Of a stretch of DNA of 64,000 bases, positions 1-12,433 are shown one piece after another (position 1 is the stretch's first letter; each line of letters opens with the position of its first letter). The stretch is taken from NCBI RefSeq assembly GCF_024679095.1, contig NC_066512.1:8277651-8341650 (forward strand), read 5' to 3'. Source of the stretch: Eriocheir sinensis (taxonomy: Eukaryota > Arthropoda > Malacostraca > Decapoda > Varunidae). Made by a program: the position numbers and the translations under genes. The notes beneath the pieces were generated by a model. That model was given only the letters and a program-made list of their open reading frames with translations, did not search any database and was not told where the DNA came from.

Positions 1-545
1 TGTGTGTGTGGGGGGGGGGGGGGGTCCACTCACACAGCTCTCCTTGACATAGTGGAGTCAAAGGCTCCTCGTCTCATCAGCTCTCCCCCTCATACTGATA
101 GTCTTCTACCTCTCAAATTCCGCTGCCATGTTGCCTCTCTTTCTATCTTCTATCGATATTTTCATGCTGACTGCTCTTCTGAACTTGCTAAATGCATGCC
201 TCCCCCCCTCCCGCGACCCCGCTGCACACGACTTTCTACTCATGCTCATCCTTACACTGTCCAAACCCCTTATGCAAGAGTTAACCAGCATCTTCACTCT
301 TTCATCCCTCACGCTGGTAAACTCTGGAACAATCTTCCTTCATCTGTATTTCCTCTACTCCTGCCTACGACCTGAACTCTTTCAAGAGGAGGGTATCAGG
401 ACACCTCTCCTCCCGAAATTGATCTTTCTTTCGGCCACCTCTTTTAAATTGTTTTGGGGAGCAGCGAGTAGCGGGCTTTTTTTTATTATTGTTTTCTTTT
501 TTTGTGTGCCCTTGAGCTGCCTCCTTTGTTGTAAACAAAACAAAA
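1..545 (+). pseudogene. JX-a: 3' end of a JX non-LTR retrotransposon (RT C-terminus plus 3' UTR)
   Basis: The reading frame from the left edge to about 375 encodes the C-terminal tail of the JX polymerase (STHTALLD, FYRYFHADCSSEL, HAGKLWNNLPSS). This tail recurs at 18.0, 20.2, 32.0, 47.0, 52.4 and 53.0 kb. A few extra bases near 350-360 shift the frame before the usual end ([10 protein letters not shown]). The 3' UTR follows, with the shared block GAGTAGCGGGCTTTTTTTT, a block reading CCCTTGAGCTG and an A-rich end near 545. The left side is cut by the window edge after a TG/G run, so 5' truncation cannot be judged. This is a non-functional fragment; the family link rests on direct comparison inside the window. 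Confidence 0.85.
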
Positions 546-1134
546 ATTAATGAAATTTTGACATGTCGGAATCAAACCACGTTGTAACTCGAGGACTACC
601 TGTATACTAATGATAATTATTTGTGAACTTGAATGCATGTTCTTTACATGCAAATGTAAGGTCACAGCGTTGCTGCTTGACAGCACTAGACAACAATAAA
701 TTAATATGTCAGGTGCGCACGCGGCTACCCAGCGGGTGTTGCGGACACTGACCGGGTCACGGAATCTGCATGCATGGCCGGACTTGTTTGGATACCCGGA
801 TTGGATCAGGCATCCGCCAGGAAATGACAAACACAGCCGGGAATATGTCTGGTAACTACGACCACAGATTTTGTCCGGGAAATCCGATATCCGGAAAATC
901 GAGGGTCGAGTGTAGTCTAGAGTGAAACGATTTGAAAAGGTTTAGTGTAGTATGAAGAACAGATACTTGTTCAAGACCAGTTGTTTCAGGTTGGCCTTTG
1001 CTAATTTGTACTGTACAGAAAATTACCTTTTATTTCACTACAGAGTGCTTTATAATTGTTGTTTTTTTAACTGATTTACTTTCAGATATGAATAATAACA
1101 AATTAAAAAAGATAAAAATGAAACCCAGTAAAAC
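546..1134. other. Unassigned sequence
   Basis: I see no coding frame with recognisable motifs and no repeat shared with the rest of the window. It is moderately AT-rich. Confidence 0.5.
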
Positions 1135-2465
1135 CGTCACTTTATCCCTTCTTTACCCCTTCCTCCTAAACTTTCCTCTTTTCCTCACTGTCTTTCATTC
1201 TCGCACTTGCAACCTTCACCATGAGTGTTTTTTTTAAGTCAAGACGTCGAGAGTAAACGCAATGAAGGTAAATAGTTTTAAGGTCAAAGGAAAATGTTAA
1301 AATATAGAAAAATAAAGAAGGATGCGGGGTGGAGATAATTCGAAGGAATAACTGAAGAAATTAGGTAAAATGAAAGAGGAAAACAGATATATAAAATTAA
1401 AAGACAATAAAGAATAAGTTGTAGGTAACATTAAAGAGATGCGAAAGGAGGAACCAAAATATATAAAAGAAAACGATAATCAGTAAAATTAATGTGAATA
1501 TAATTACGGAAAAACACGGAAGGAAAAAAAATAAATTAAAGGTATATAATGTTAAAAAGAAATTTGCAAGAAAGGAAGAGGGAAAATGTCAGCAAAGGCA
1601 AAGAAGGGGCAAGTCAAGGACAGGTAAGTTTAGGATTTTGAAGCGAAAAAGATAAGACAAGATAAAAGTGAAAAGTCGTTGAAAAATGTACGAGGCAATT
1701 ATAGACAGATTGAAGCTAATCAGTTAAAAAAACAATTATAAAGCACTCGAGTGAAATAAAAGGTCATTTTATGTACGAGTTGTTAGCGTGCGGGCGTGGT
1801 GAGCTCGAGGACCAATGTGGACTAGGTTCGAGTATCCACCGAAACACGCTGATTTTTCAAGTCATCGCCGAGTGGCGGAAAATTACCCTCATGTTGTCCG
1901 GATGTTCCATCAACCTTAACATCAGTGACTTCGGTCAAGGGGAGCACTTGGAAGCTGCATGGGCCAAGAAAGAGTCATACATCACGGCAGTCAATATAGA
2001 TAAAATTAGCCTGCACCACTAACGGGCTGGGGCCGTCCATAAGGGCCCTCAAGAAAACATACGGCGCTACAGACAGCACAGAAAGAAAATATGACAAAGT
2101 GGAATAAGGAAGAAAAAGTTAAAAGAGATGGTTAAGGAATGAAAGGATTAAAAACATAAAAGAAACTAAATAAATAAAAAGAATAAATAAGAAAATAAAC
2201 ACCCGGTGCTAGAGCAAAATCATTAGTCCCAGGAGTCACATGTTGAAAAACTATCGCCACTTAAAGGTTTTCTAAACACACACACACACACACACACACT
2301 TTTTCGAGCCATGGTGGAGGGCGTGACTTTAATTCCATGTAACCAGGCGGCATATGGCGCACGTCTGAGCCAGACAGCACCCGAGGGATGGGTGAGGTGG
2401 ATGAAAGTGGAGACGCGGCCACCTTGAATTTCTGCCTTCCCTACGCCAAGCCAATTACTACTGTT
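1135..2465 (+). repeat. R repeat, partial unit (purine-rich, (AC)n and flanking blocks)
   Basis: The stretch from the Py-rich block ending CTTTACCCCTTCCTCCTAAA (about 1150) through AAGACGTCGAGAG, GATGCGG and GGAGATA to the (AC)n at 2276-2299 and the block around 2330-2450 lines up in the same order with 11340-12320 and in part with 6990-7740 and 38980-39300. A SINE sits inside it (1771-2095). On the right it is cut by the antisense CR1 end at 2462. It is a diverged member of a long dispersed family; no coding function is visible. Confidence 0.75.
1771..2095 (+). repeat. tRNA-derived SINE (type A, copy 1)
   Basis: A B-box-like GGTTCGAGTATCC lies at 1825-1837. It is followed by the core shared with other copies (TTTTTCAAGTC, CGCCGAGTGGC) and the tail block CACTAACGGGCTGGGGCC with CGGCGCTAC. 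The same order recurs at 7745-8060. The A box is degraded. This is a RNA polymerase III type retroposon by structure; transcription is not shown. Confidence 0.7.
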
Positions 2466-2815
2466 ATTAAGAACATAAGAACATATGAACGTAAGGAGTC
2501 TGCAAGAGGCCGGTTGGCCTATACAAGGCAGCTCCTGTACTCTCAACCCCAACTTACCTCACTATCTAACCTCTTCTTGAATGTATCTATGGTATTGGCA
2601 CCCACAACATGGCTGCCAAACCTGTTCCATTCATTTACCACTATTGGTGAACCAATTCTTGCCTATGTCTTTGTTGAATCTGAATTTGTCTAACTTAAAA
2701 CCATTGCTACGCGTCCTACCTGGCTCTTTTACTATCAACATCTTATTGACATCCCCTTTATTAACTCTATGCACTGTGGTACATACTGGTGGTAACAGAT
2801 GAAGACCGAGGAAAA
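2462..2815 (-). pseudogene. CR1-A: 3' end of a CR1-type retrotransposon
   Basis: Read on the minus strand, the right part gives the CR1 polymerase C-terminus (VVNEWNRFGSHVVGANTIDTFKK) with several stops. It is followed by a short 3' UTR ending at 2465 in repeats of ATGTTCTT. Such short terminal repeats instead of poly(A) are characteristic of the CR1 clade. It lies directly against the R-repeat block ending near 2460. It is strongly 5'-truncated and inactive. Confidence 0.8.
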
Positions 2816-3785
2816 CCCCTACATCAACAGCCTATAAGCCGTGGTCTCCTCTGCTTCGCCACGCCGCGTCACACTGCCACATAAGACAGATGATGGACAG
2901 GAGAAAGGTACATCGTTTGTTATATCTGCCAGCACTGCATATTAATTGAACTGTTTGTGACAAGTCGAGTAAGTGAGGGTGTTTGTTACCCCTGCTAGCC
3001 GTGTTTATTAAACTGGTTGAGCCGAGTCATGTGTGTGGAGTTACGTTATATGTTACCCTGAAAGACCCATTGATCAAACTTTATGACACGTCTGATGAGT
3101 GCATAACAACATACTCCTAAAGCTGTTTGAATGGCAATCAGCAAACGCCTGTCCAGCACATACAATCACGTAACCACACCTGATGGCTATGATATTACAG
3201 CGTTACTGAGGACGAGTGTGTCAGTTAAGTAGTGCTTCAGGAAAATGCATAAAGCAGCTAATCTAACACACTTACCTATCTAATCACACATTTTCATTTA
3301 GTAAATAGTGTGTCCCAGAAAAAGATAATCTGCTAAAATTTATCCACTTTTTGTGATTCCAATTTTTCAAAAGAGGGTTTTCTTAATACTATGAAAATCA
3401 TTTTATGTGTTATATATGATGGAAAAACAGTATGTATAAATCAGGCACCTGTTTTTGCTTCGTCTCTGGTCCTTGTTAGTTGCGGTAATAAAAAAATGTC
3501 TCAGGCAGGTAACTAGTAATTTAGAACAAACGACGAACTGAATAACATGTGACATGTATAAAGTCAATATAGAAGAGTCCGTATCTAGGTCCTCGTAACC
3601 CAAGTAGGTCCATGGGTCGTGGATTGGCAGACCAAGTTACGGGAGCTAGACAGCGAAGCACATTACTCAAATCCACAATGGGACGCCAGAATCGCCCTGG
3701 TGGCTTGGATGCGATCGGCAAGAGTGGATCCCACAAGGCGAACCAAAATCAATGTCATGATTATCTTTATGCAGAATATGCATTA

Positions 3786-3788
<3 letters not shown>
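2816..3788. other. Unassigned sequence
   Basis: A short frame at about 3612-3780 (DWQTKLRELDSEAHYSNPQW) has protein-like composition, but I do not recognise it. Nothing else is supported. Confidence 0.4.

Positions 3789-3836
<48 letters not shown>
3789..3836. repeat. (GA)n microsatellite
   Basis: About 24 uninterrupted GA units. Confidence 0.95.
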
Positions 3837-3839
<3 letters not shown>

Positions 3840-3935
3840 CATCTTAACATAATAAAGCAATTAAACCCGAATGCTTCAGTACGAAAATGCTTCTTAACAT
3901 AATAAAGCAACTAAACCCCGAAGGCTTTAGTACAG
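3834..3935. repeat. Two-copy tandem duplication, about 50 bp per unit
   Basis: ATGCATCTTAACATAATAAA followed by GCAATTAAACCCGAATGC is repeated at once as ATGCTTCTTAACATAATAAA and GCAACTAAACCCCGAAGGC, with a few substitutions. Confidence 0.85.
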
Positions 3936-3995
3936 GCAATAACGACCCTCTCTTTATAACATTCTCTCTGCCAACAACACACCACTTCACCACCG

Positions 3996-4033
<38 letters not shown>

Positions 4034-4043
4034 TCCCCTTGAC

Positions 4044-4368
4044 CAGGGGTTCCCAACCTTTTTGTTCCTCTGTACCCCTTGGGCATTTTTATAGGTTCCC
4101 GTGTACTCCTAGAAAATTAGGATAAATAACGATGAAACTGTAATATTTTTATATTATTTTATAATGAAATCTACATGTGTAGACTGATGATATAATTTAA
4201 ATAACAGTTTTGCTTACTAAAATGAGGAAATTGATTAAAAAAACGACATTGTGCAATTTGGATGCAGATGTATTGCACAGTAGTGGTTATTCTCTCGGAT
4301 CCAATGTACCCCCTGAAAAGTGCAAATGTACCACTGGGGGTACATGTACCCCAGGTTGGGAACCCCTG
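4044..4368. mobile_element. hAT-type MITE with inverted repeats and 8-bp target duplication
   Basis: The left end reads CAGGGGTTCCCAACC and the right end reads GGTTGGGAACCCCTG, a near-perfect inverted pair. The flanking octamers are CCCTTGAC (4036-4043) and CCCTAGAC (4369-4376), a 7/8 match, as expected for hAT insertion. The 325-bp interior is AT-rich with no coding frame and contains GGGGGTACATGTACCCC near the right end. It is a non-autonomous element that would need a transposase supplied in trans. A (CA)n tract lies just to its left. Confidence 0.93.
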
Positions 4369-4376
4369 CCCTAGAC

Positions 4377-5826
4377 CTTGCCTTCCTCCCCGCCTACCTA
4401 CCCTCCCGTCTAATCCTCCCGCCGTGGAAGAGTTTCAAGTTGCCGAAAAGCTCAGATCTCTCAAACTTAAAAGGTCTACCACACCTCTAGATTTACCCAT
4501 AAAACTTTATCAAGAGTTTTCCTATGAACTTGCCTGTATCATAAATGTCTCCCTCACTCAGAGGAAATGGCCCACAGATCGGAAAACCTCATTCGTCACT
4601 CCCATCCCCAAAGTCACCAACCCCACCTCACTTAATGAACTAAGACCCATTGATTTCACTCCAATCCCGAGCCTGCTTTGTGAAGACTTTGTATTTAGCT
4701 GGGCATATGATACTATTCATTACAAAATTGATCAGAGGCAGCTCGGCAACGTTAGAGCCTCTTCCAAAACTCATTGCCTCATTAGTTTCCTTGATTTAAT
4801 TCTTAAAAACCTGGAAACCAGAAAAAAATACTTCCTCTGCCCTCGCCTTTATTGACTTTCGTAAAGCTTTCAACCTGGTTGACCACACCACTGTCATCAC
4901 CAAGGCTATAAACATCGGCCTTCCCTCCCACCTGACATCCTGGCTGGCTGATTTCCTGACGCACTGGCACCAAGCTGTGCTTCATCAAGGCTGCATCTCC
5001 CCCCTTACAGCCCCCCTCTGCTGGGGTGCCCCAAGGGACGCGCATGGGGCCTCTTTGTTTCCTTATTCTGATTAACAATGCATTGTTAGACGCCCCTCAT
5101 CGCTGGAAGTACGTGGATGATTCTACAGTGGGCATTTCCATCAGCAACACAGCCCCTGACTACACGTCCTTACAACACAGTCTGGACCGACTGCAGAGCT
5201 GGACGCAAGATAACCACGTCACCATCAACACCAACAAGACGGTGGTGATGCATTTTTACACCTCTACCACTGCCATCCCACCGCCAGGCCTGGAGGTTGG
5301 CCCTCACCAGCTGCAGGTGGTTGAACCCACCAAACTACTTGGAGTCACCCTGGACAGCAAGCCGAGCTGGGGCAAGCACGTCACCACCATCATCAGGGCA
5401 GCTTCCTACAAACTTTGCATGCTGAGGCGCATGGAAGCACTGGGAGCCCCTCAAAGGACGCTTAAGGACCTGTACACCACCTTCATCCTCCCCAGAGTCC
5501 TCTACGCCTCTCCTGCTTGTGGTTCCTCCATCAACAAGACCCAGCAACTAGAGAGAGTGCAGAAGCGGGCTTGCAGACAGATTCTGGGTAGTTCTTACAC
5601 TAACTACGATAACGCACTCACCCAGCTGAATCTGCCCACCCTAGAGGACCGATACCAGACAAACCTAACCAAATTCGGCAAGTCCCTCCTCCACAACCCC
5701 CGTCATAGAGATCTACTCCCACCCGCCTCCCTCCCCCCACTAGACCCACAAGACACCACAATATTCTCGTACCGGTCAAAACTCGCACGGACAGATATCG
5801 GGTTAGCGCGATACCGACGCTTGTGA
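4377..5826 (+). pseudogene. L2/CR1-like reverse transcriptase with YVDD active site, frameshifted
   Basis: Three frames joined by frameshifts encode an RT. Residues of 4400-4855 carry LDLPIKLYQEF, KWPTDRKTSFVTPIPK and LNELRPIDF. About 4830-5020 carries ALAFIDFRKAFNLVDH (first catalytic Asp region). 5026-5826 carries MPQGTRMGPLCFLILIN, WKYVDDSTVGIS (catalytic YVDD), LLGVTLDSKPSWGKHV and LERVQKRACRQILG. The endonuclease part is absent, so the copy is 5'-truncated. The last frame ends at a normal stop after GLARYRRL. The lineage differs from JX and from the FADD-bearing CR1 copies; it resembles L2-type elements, but I cannot fix the clade. Confidence 0.8.
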
Positions 5827-5867
5827 GGGCCATGATGACCTCCATGATCACATGACCCCTCCACCCC

Positions 5868-5918
<51 letters not shown>

Positions 5919-6025
5919 CACCCTTCCCACTTCCCCCATTACTCATCACATGAAACTCATTGTATTGTATTTTATGTATTTTCAACCTTATGGCCGCCTA
6001 CAAATGAATAAACCATGTATTATTA

Positions 6026-6092
<67 letters not shown>

Positions 6093-6105
6093 CATCATTA
6101 TTATT
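5827..6105 (+). repeat. 3' UTR and simple-repeat tail of the YVDD element
   Basis: A (CA)n tract at about 5872-5916 follows the stop. Then comes a 3' segment ending ATGAATAAACCATGTATTATT, which runs into (ATT)n at 6017-6105. A simple-repeat 3' tail is usual for L2/CR1-like elements, so the (ATT)n probably grew from the element tail (inference). Confidence 0.65.
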
Positions 6106-6149
6106 ACACACACAAACACACACACACACACAAAAAAAAAAACACACAC

Positions 6150-7711
6150 ACAGGCAAGGGCACTAAGACAGGTGTGTTGCATCATTAGTCACTTGTTGCA
6201 GATGCATAACACTGGCAAAGATTATGCAAACATATGAGGGAAGGAAGGAAACACGAAGAGGTGGGAAGGAAGGACGTGCATGAAGCGAGTGGCGAGGAAC
6301 ATGGGAAGGGGAGAAAAGCGAAGACACTGACGGATAAATGTAAGGAAGAAACAGAAAACAGGGGGAAGGCAAGACATAAAAAGAAAAAGAGACTGATGCA
6401 GGAAGAAAGATAGAGAGAAAAAGAAAAAGACAAGGATGATCATTGCAAGAATGTGAGAAAAGGGCAGACGAAGGAAGCTAATGTCATACAGAGATATGGG
6501 AAATGACAGTAAGGGTAAGAAAAGTATACCGTTACGATAAATATTTTTTTACAATGCAAAATAATAGGCAGACTGTTGCTGCAGGAAGGTGTCAGGCCGA
6601 TTATTAAAGCTCTTAATTAACACCTGTACACGTTTACGATTCAATCAGCACGACAACGCAAATACTCTCACCCGTTATAGTATTTCTGTGCTAACCTGAT
6701 ATTGAATGGCGTGAGCTATTCAACAAATTTATGGGGCACCTTTTCATTCTCTTTTCTCTGATACGTCTTTCTCTCACATTGTTCTTTTCATTCCTTCCCT
6801 TCTACCCTCTCCTCCAGTACTTTCCTCCCTTAATATTTTCTTCCTTCCCTCATTATCACCTTTATTTCTATGATCGTTATCACTTCCTACCTGCCGTTTT
6901 ATCCTTTACCTTGTCTCCCTCTCACCTTTCTTTATACTCTCATCCAATCCCTCCTCTTCCTTTACATCTTCCTCTCAATCTTTCCTATTTTTCTTTGTCC
7001 TTCATCCTTGCACTAGCCACATTCACATTGAGTTTCTTGTAATGGAAAGACATAATGTGGAGGAACAAAAACAGTAAAGGAGGTCAAAGGAGAAATTAGG
7101 AGAAAGAATATAAAGAGAGAAGAATGCGGGATGGAGATACCTCGAAGGAATAATTGAGGAAAGGAGGTATAGCGCAAAAGGAAAATGGGTCTATAGCATT
7201 AAAAAAAAAACACATTTACAATACAAGAGATGAAAATGGAGAAAACAAGTGAAAACGACAATAAACAGCAATATTGATAGCATGAAAAAAAAAATTGAAG
7301 GACAGAAAAGAACGGAAGGAAAATCTAGAAATGAAGAAGAAATATGGTTAAAATATGGTAAAAAGAACTTTGGAAGAAGGGAAGAAAGAAAATGGAAGAA
7401 AGAGCAGAGAGGGCAAATGGAAGACAAGGAAGTTAAGGAAATGGATGCGAAAAAGAAATATGAAAACGGAAAAGAAGACAAGATAAATGTGAAGACACTT
7501 CTAAAGAGTGTTCTAGGCAAAAATAAGCATAGATGAGAACGTGAAGAAAACAAATACTTGTGAAAAAGAAGGGTTAAACAAAACAAAACAAAAATAATAG
7601 CAAACATGAGTACAACGAATACACAAGAAAAATAATGTTCTGTGTTAGAGCAAAACCATTAAGGCCCCAAGAGTCACATGATGAACATAGATTGTCACTT
7701 AAAGCTTTTCT

Positions 7712-7746
<35 letters not shown>

Positions 7747-8452
7747 GAGGCGGCGGTCGAGCGGTCAGCGTGTTGGTGTGGTGAGTCTGTAGACCTCGGT
7801 ACGAGTCCCACTGAAAGACACTTATTTTTCAAACCATCGGCGAGTGGCGGAATATTACCTACATGCTGCCCAGATGTTCAATCAACCCTAACTACAGCGA
7901 CTTCGTTCAACTGGAGCACCGGGGGCACCAAGGGTCAAGCAAGAGTCATAATATTATATCACTGCAATCACTAAAAATATAATTCGCCGGCGCCACTAAC
8001 GGGCTAGGGTCGTCTAAGAGGTCCCCTAAGAGAGCTTACCGGCGCTATAGAGAACATCTAAAAAAGAAAATGCCTACACTTTCCCTGTCTGCATTTCAGC
8101 TCCTCCTACTCCATAGTGATATTTGCTTCCTATTCCTCCTTTTACTCCTACACTGCTTTCACTTCCTCCTTTCCCTCGTTCACGTTTTTTTTTTGTATTC
8201 CTTTTCATCTCCAAGTATTACCTCCTCCTTTTCCTTTTTTGAATGCCTTGTCCTCGTCCTCCTCCTCTTCATCCTCCTCTTCTTTCCTGTACCTTCCCTC
8301 TGTCGGGGATCCTTCCCCTCAGCCTCGTTCTTCCCCTTTTAAGAGCAAGTCGAGAGGGGAACGCGGACACAATTGGGCTGGTCAGCCGCCCAGGGAAAGC
8401 ACAAAGATCCTCGGGTTTCACATTTTTTTCATGGAACTTCCTTCACGACCTT

Positions 8453-8492
<40 letters not shown>

Positions 8493-10404
8493 TTACATTT
8501 GACCCATCTATATATGTAATGTGTACCATAACGCATTTATAGGAACATTGGTTAATTTCCAAACATTTATTTTCATCTGTCTCTACACCGCCCCCCCCCC
8601 CTCCCTTTCCCCTAACCTTAACCCCCCCACACACACACACACACACACTCAACATCCCCTTCTTTCGTACACACAACCCACCAACCCACACAAAAACAAA
8701 ACACACGTATGTTTACACAGACAAAATACACATTCCCGCACACTCTCACCACCACCACCATGAGGACCGCCTCCTCCACCAACAAAAAAACAAACACACA
8801 GTGTTACAAACACAAGAAATGAAACAATTGGAGAAAAATGTTACGAAACATGGAAACTTCAGTCACTTGTCCTTCGCTTGTGTAGGACAGCAACAGCAGC
8901 AGTGGCGGCGGCAACGGAGGCAGCGGCAAGATATGGTGGTAGTGGTTAAGTAGACTTCGAAAATGGAGAGAAAAAGGGAGAAAGGAGAGAGTGGAGGGGA
9001 AAGAGGGGGAAAGGTAAGATTGTAAGGAGACGATAAACAGGAAAGTCCCTGCACCTCTTTGCTCTGTGGATTATGTACTGAAGAATTCTATGGAGAGGAG
9101 GAAAAGTTAGATTGAGAGCATATAAAAGGCGAACGAAGAACGAACAATAAGATAAAGGAATCGAGGAAAAAGCGGAAAATAGTTGAGCAAAAATAAGCAA
9201 TACCGGAAGAAATGAAAGAGTAGTAGCATTGTGTAGGGACAATTGACAAGAATGGAACGGCAGAAATATATGGGAAATGAATGAAATATATAAGAAGAGA
9301 TGGAAAAAGGAGGGGAAACAAAACAATTGAAGAACGAACGGCTTGTTGGGAGTTACTTGCCGAAAGAGTACACAGATGAAACCAAAAAAAAATGAGGATG
9401 AAAGAAAAAATCTAAGTAAGGGAAGTGGGAAGGCAAAGGCAAAATGTAGCAAAAGTAACTATATGAGAACGGTGAAAGGAGCATGAAGTTATATACGAAT
9501 GGGATAAGGAAAAACAGAGAGAAAGATAAACGAGGAAAGTAGGAAGATATCTAAGGGGAAGGAAAGATAAAAGGCAAACGCAGCAGATGACTACTGTTTG
9601 CTCACACCTCTCCCTCTTTCCCTTCAATCCTCAACCAGACCCTTCCTTTCCCTACCTTCCTTTCTTCCATCTATCCTACTGCATTCCTTCCCTTTCTCCA
9701 TGGCAGGCGTTTCTCCGAGTTGTGTCAAGGTCTCTGTGTTCTCTCTTCTCCCTTCCTCTCTTCCTCTCCTCCCTCACCAAGTGTTCCTTTCTTTCCTCAA
9801 GGTCTTTCATCAGTCCACCCTTCTCTCTTCACTTCCCTCACATCCCCTCTACCAGTTAATTTAAAAGAGTTAATACCGCTTCCCTTCCTTTCCTAGTTTT
9901 TTTTTTTTCTCTGCACTCCGGTCCGTCTCCATTCGCCTTTTCTTCACTCCTTTTTATCCTCCTCTCATCTTTCCTCGGGTCTTTCTTTTTCAGCCAACCA
10001 AACAAGTCTTCCCTCCTGTACCAGTAATACTTCTCTCCCCTAGACCAAACTTCCTGCTACCCTTGTTTCCTACTCTATTGAGCCAAACTCTTCCTCCTCC
10101 TCCTCTTCCCCTTCTTCCCTTTTTTTTTTCTTCACATAGCTTGTTGCCTGACTTTTTTTTTTCTTTAGCATTGTTTGCTTCCTTTCTAGTCTGTTTTTAT
10201 TCTTACACCCATTGTCACATTTTTCTCCTCTTCCCTGTGGCATGCACCTTACTATTTCTCTTTCCTCCTCTCTGCATCATTTTCTCACTCCTTCCTTCCT
10301 CTCTTTTCTCAATCCTTATCTGGTTCCTTCCCTCTCTCCTTGCCACTATAAACCCAAGTTTCATCCGAAACAAGAAGACAATAAGAAAAAATCTTATTAA
10401 CGAG

Positions 10405-10455
<51 letters not shown>
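6150..10455 (+). repeat. R repeat, longest uninterrupted unit (about 4.3 kb)
   Basis: Blocks in order: GTGTTGCATCA start (6170), purine-rich block with GGACGTGCATGAAG, AACACCTGTACACG (6620), Py-rich 6730-7030, purine-rich 7030-7630, (CA)n 7714-7742, SINE A, Py-rich 8090-8340 with GGACACAATTGG (8365), (GT)n 8453-8486, purine-rich 8880-9590, Py-rich 9600-10400, (CA)n 10407-10453. Each block recurs in the same order elsewhere (10.5-12.1 kb, 30-39.4 kb). The next unit starts straight after the terminal (CA)n, so the two are in tandem. Open frames here are low-complexity by-products, not genes. Confidence 0.75.
7745..8060 (+). repeat. tRNA-derived SINE (type A, copy 2)
   Basis: A degraded tRNA head (GGTCGAGCGGTCAGCG) has a B-box-like GGTACGAGTCCC at 7798-7809. 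The core ATCGGCGAGTGGCGGAA and the tail CGCCACTAACGGGCTAGGGTC with CCGGCGCTATAG follow. It matches 1771-2095 in block order. It abuts the (CA)n of the R unit. Confidence 0.78.
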
Positions 10456-10456
<1 letters not shown>

Positions 10457-12117
10457 CATATGCAGACGCACGCACAAGCACATGGACGCACACGCAAACG
10501 CACGCATACACACGTTCACGCAGGTAAAGGCACTATGAATGGTGTGTTGTATCAGCAGTAACTTGTTAACTATGTGTAACATCGACAGGGACAAGGCAAA
10601 CAGGAGAGGGAAGGAAGGACACATACGAAGAGAGAGGAAGGATGGACGTGCATGAAGTGAGTAGCAGGGAATATGGTAAGGAGAGAAAAGCAAAATACAT
10701 GGGCGGATAAATGTAAGGAAGAAACAGAAGACTGGGAGATGGCAAGACATAAAATTTAGCACAGTGACATGGAGAGACAAACGCCGGAGGAGAGATAGAA
10801 AAAGGAAAAGTAAGAGACAAGGATGGATCAATGCAAGTACGAGAGGAAAGGGAAGACAGAGAAAACTATTGTTATACAGAAATATGAAAGATGACAGTAA
10901 TGGTAACAATTTAAAATTATAAAGCTACGATAAATATTTTTAGTACAATGCAGAAGCAGGGGCAGACTTATGCTGCAGAAAGGTGTAAGACTGGTAATTA
11001 ACAGTCTCATAATGAACACCTGTACACGCTTACGATTTAATTAGCACGACAACGCAATTCCTCATATACATAGTAGAGCATTTCAGTGCAAAACATGATA
11101 TTCAACAAAATAAATAAACAAATTCAACAAATTAATGGAGCTTTTTTTCTCATTTTCTCTTAATTGCTTCTTCCTCTCTCGTTATCCATATCATTCCTAC
11201 CCTTCCATGCTCTCATCCATTATTCCCCTTCTTTATATTCTCCTTCCATCCCTCATTTTCCTTTTTCTTTCATTATATCGTCATGACTTTCTACTTTCCT
11301 TTCTTCCCTTATCTTCCCTCCATTTCGCCCTTCCTTAGCCTTCTTTACCCCTTCCTCTTAAATTTTCCCCTTTTTCTGTCTGTCCTTCATCCTCGCACTG
11401 GCAGCCTTCACAAGAAGTTTTTATTTTCCTGGCAAGACGTCGAGAGCAAACGAAATGAAGGGAAAAAGGTAAATGAGGTCACAGGAAAATTTAGGTAAAA
11501 GAAAAATAAGGAAGGATGCGGAATGGAGATACCTCGAGGGAATATTTAAGGAAAGGAGATAAGGTGGAAGAGGAAAATAGGTTGATAGTATTTAGCAGAC
11601 AATAGAATAAGTTATAAGTAGTATGAAAGAGATAAAAAGAGAGGAAAACACGAAAAAAACGATAATAAGTATTAATAGTAACATGAGAGAAAAGAATGGA
11701 CGGAAAAAACAACGGAAGGAAAATACAGAAATGAAGAAGAAATAAAAGAAGTAAAAAATGGAAAAAGGAGTTTGGAAGAATGAAAGAGAGAAAATGGAAG
11801 GAAGGGCAAAGTAGGGGCAAGTCAAGTACAGGTTAGCTTAGGAGGGTATTGAAGCGGAAAAAAAGAAAAGAAAACGGAAAAGAAGGACAAAAGTGAAGAC
11901 ACGGAAATATGTAGATGGGAAATAGAAACAAATGTAAACGTGGAATAATCAAGAAAAAAGGTAAATAAGAATGGTTAAAGAAAGAATATAAATAATAACA
12001 CTCACAAAAAACAGGTAAATATTAAGAATTAAGAAAGTTAATACCCGGTGCTGGAGCAAAACTATTACTGTCCCAAAAGTCACACGTTGAAAATATTTCG
12101 TCACTTAAAGGTTATCT

Positions 12118-12165
<48 letters not shown>

Positions 12166-12329
12166 TTTCGAGCCATGGGGGAGCTCGTGCCGTTAATTAT
12201 ATGTAATGTTGGGGCATATGGCGCAGGTCTGAGACAGACAGCCCCCGCGGGATGCGGGAGGTGGATGAAAGTGGAGACGCGGCCACTTTCAACCTCTGCC
12301 TCCCCTACGCCCAGCCAACTACAACAACA

Positions 12330-12367
<38 letters not shown>

Positions 12368-12368
12368 A

Positions 12369-12430
<62 letters not shown>
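12330..12430. repeat. (ACT)n followed by (AAT)n microsatellite
   Basis: About 12 ACT units are followed by about 21 AAT units. Confidence 0.95.

Positions 12431-12433
<3 letters not shown>

Noticed and set aside
3612..3852. A small gene at 3.6-3.85 kb
   Set aside because: The composition is protein-like in one frame, but it is short, unrecognised and runs into (GA)n.
4377..5826. Assigning the YVDD element to the CR1 copies with FADD
   Set aside because: The active-site motif, the PQGT block and the C-terminal sequence all differ; it is kept as a separate lineage.
6731..7042. Phe/Leu/Ser-rich frames that look like membrane proteins (6.7-12 kb, 34.4 kb, 38.1 kb, 45 kb)
   Set aside because: They lie in pyrimidine-rich blocks of the R repeat. 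Frames are not conserved between R copies and composition alone explains the hydrophobic runs.
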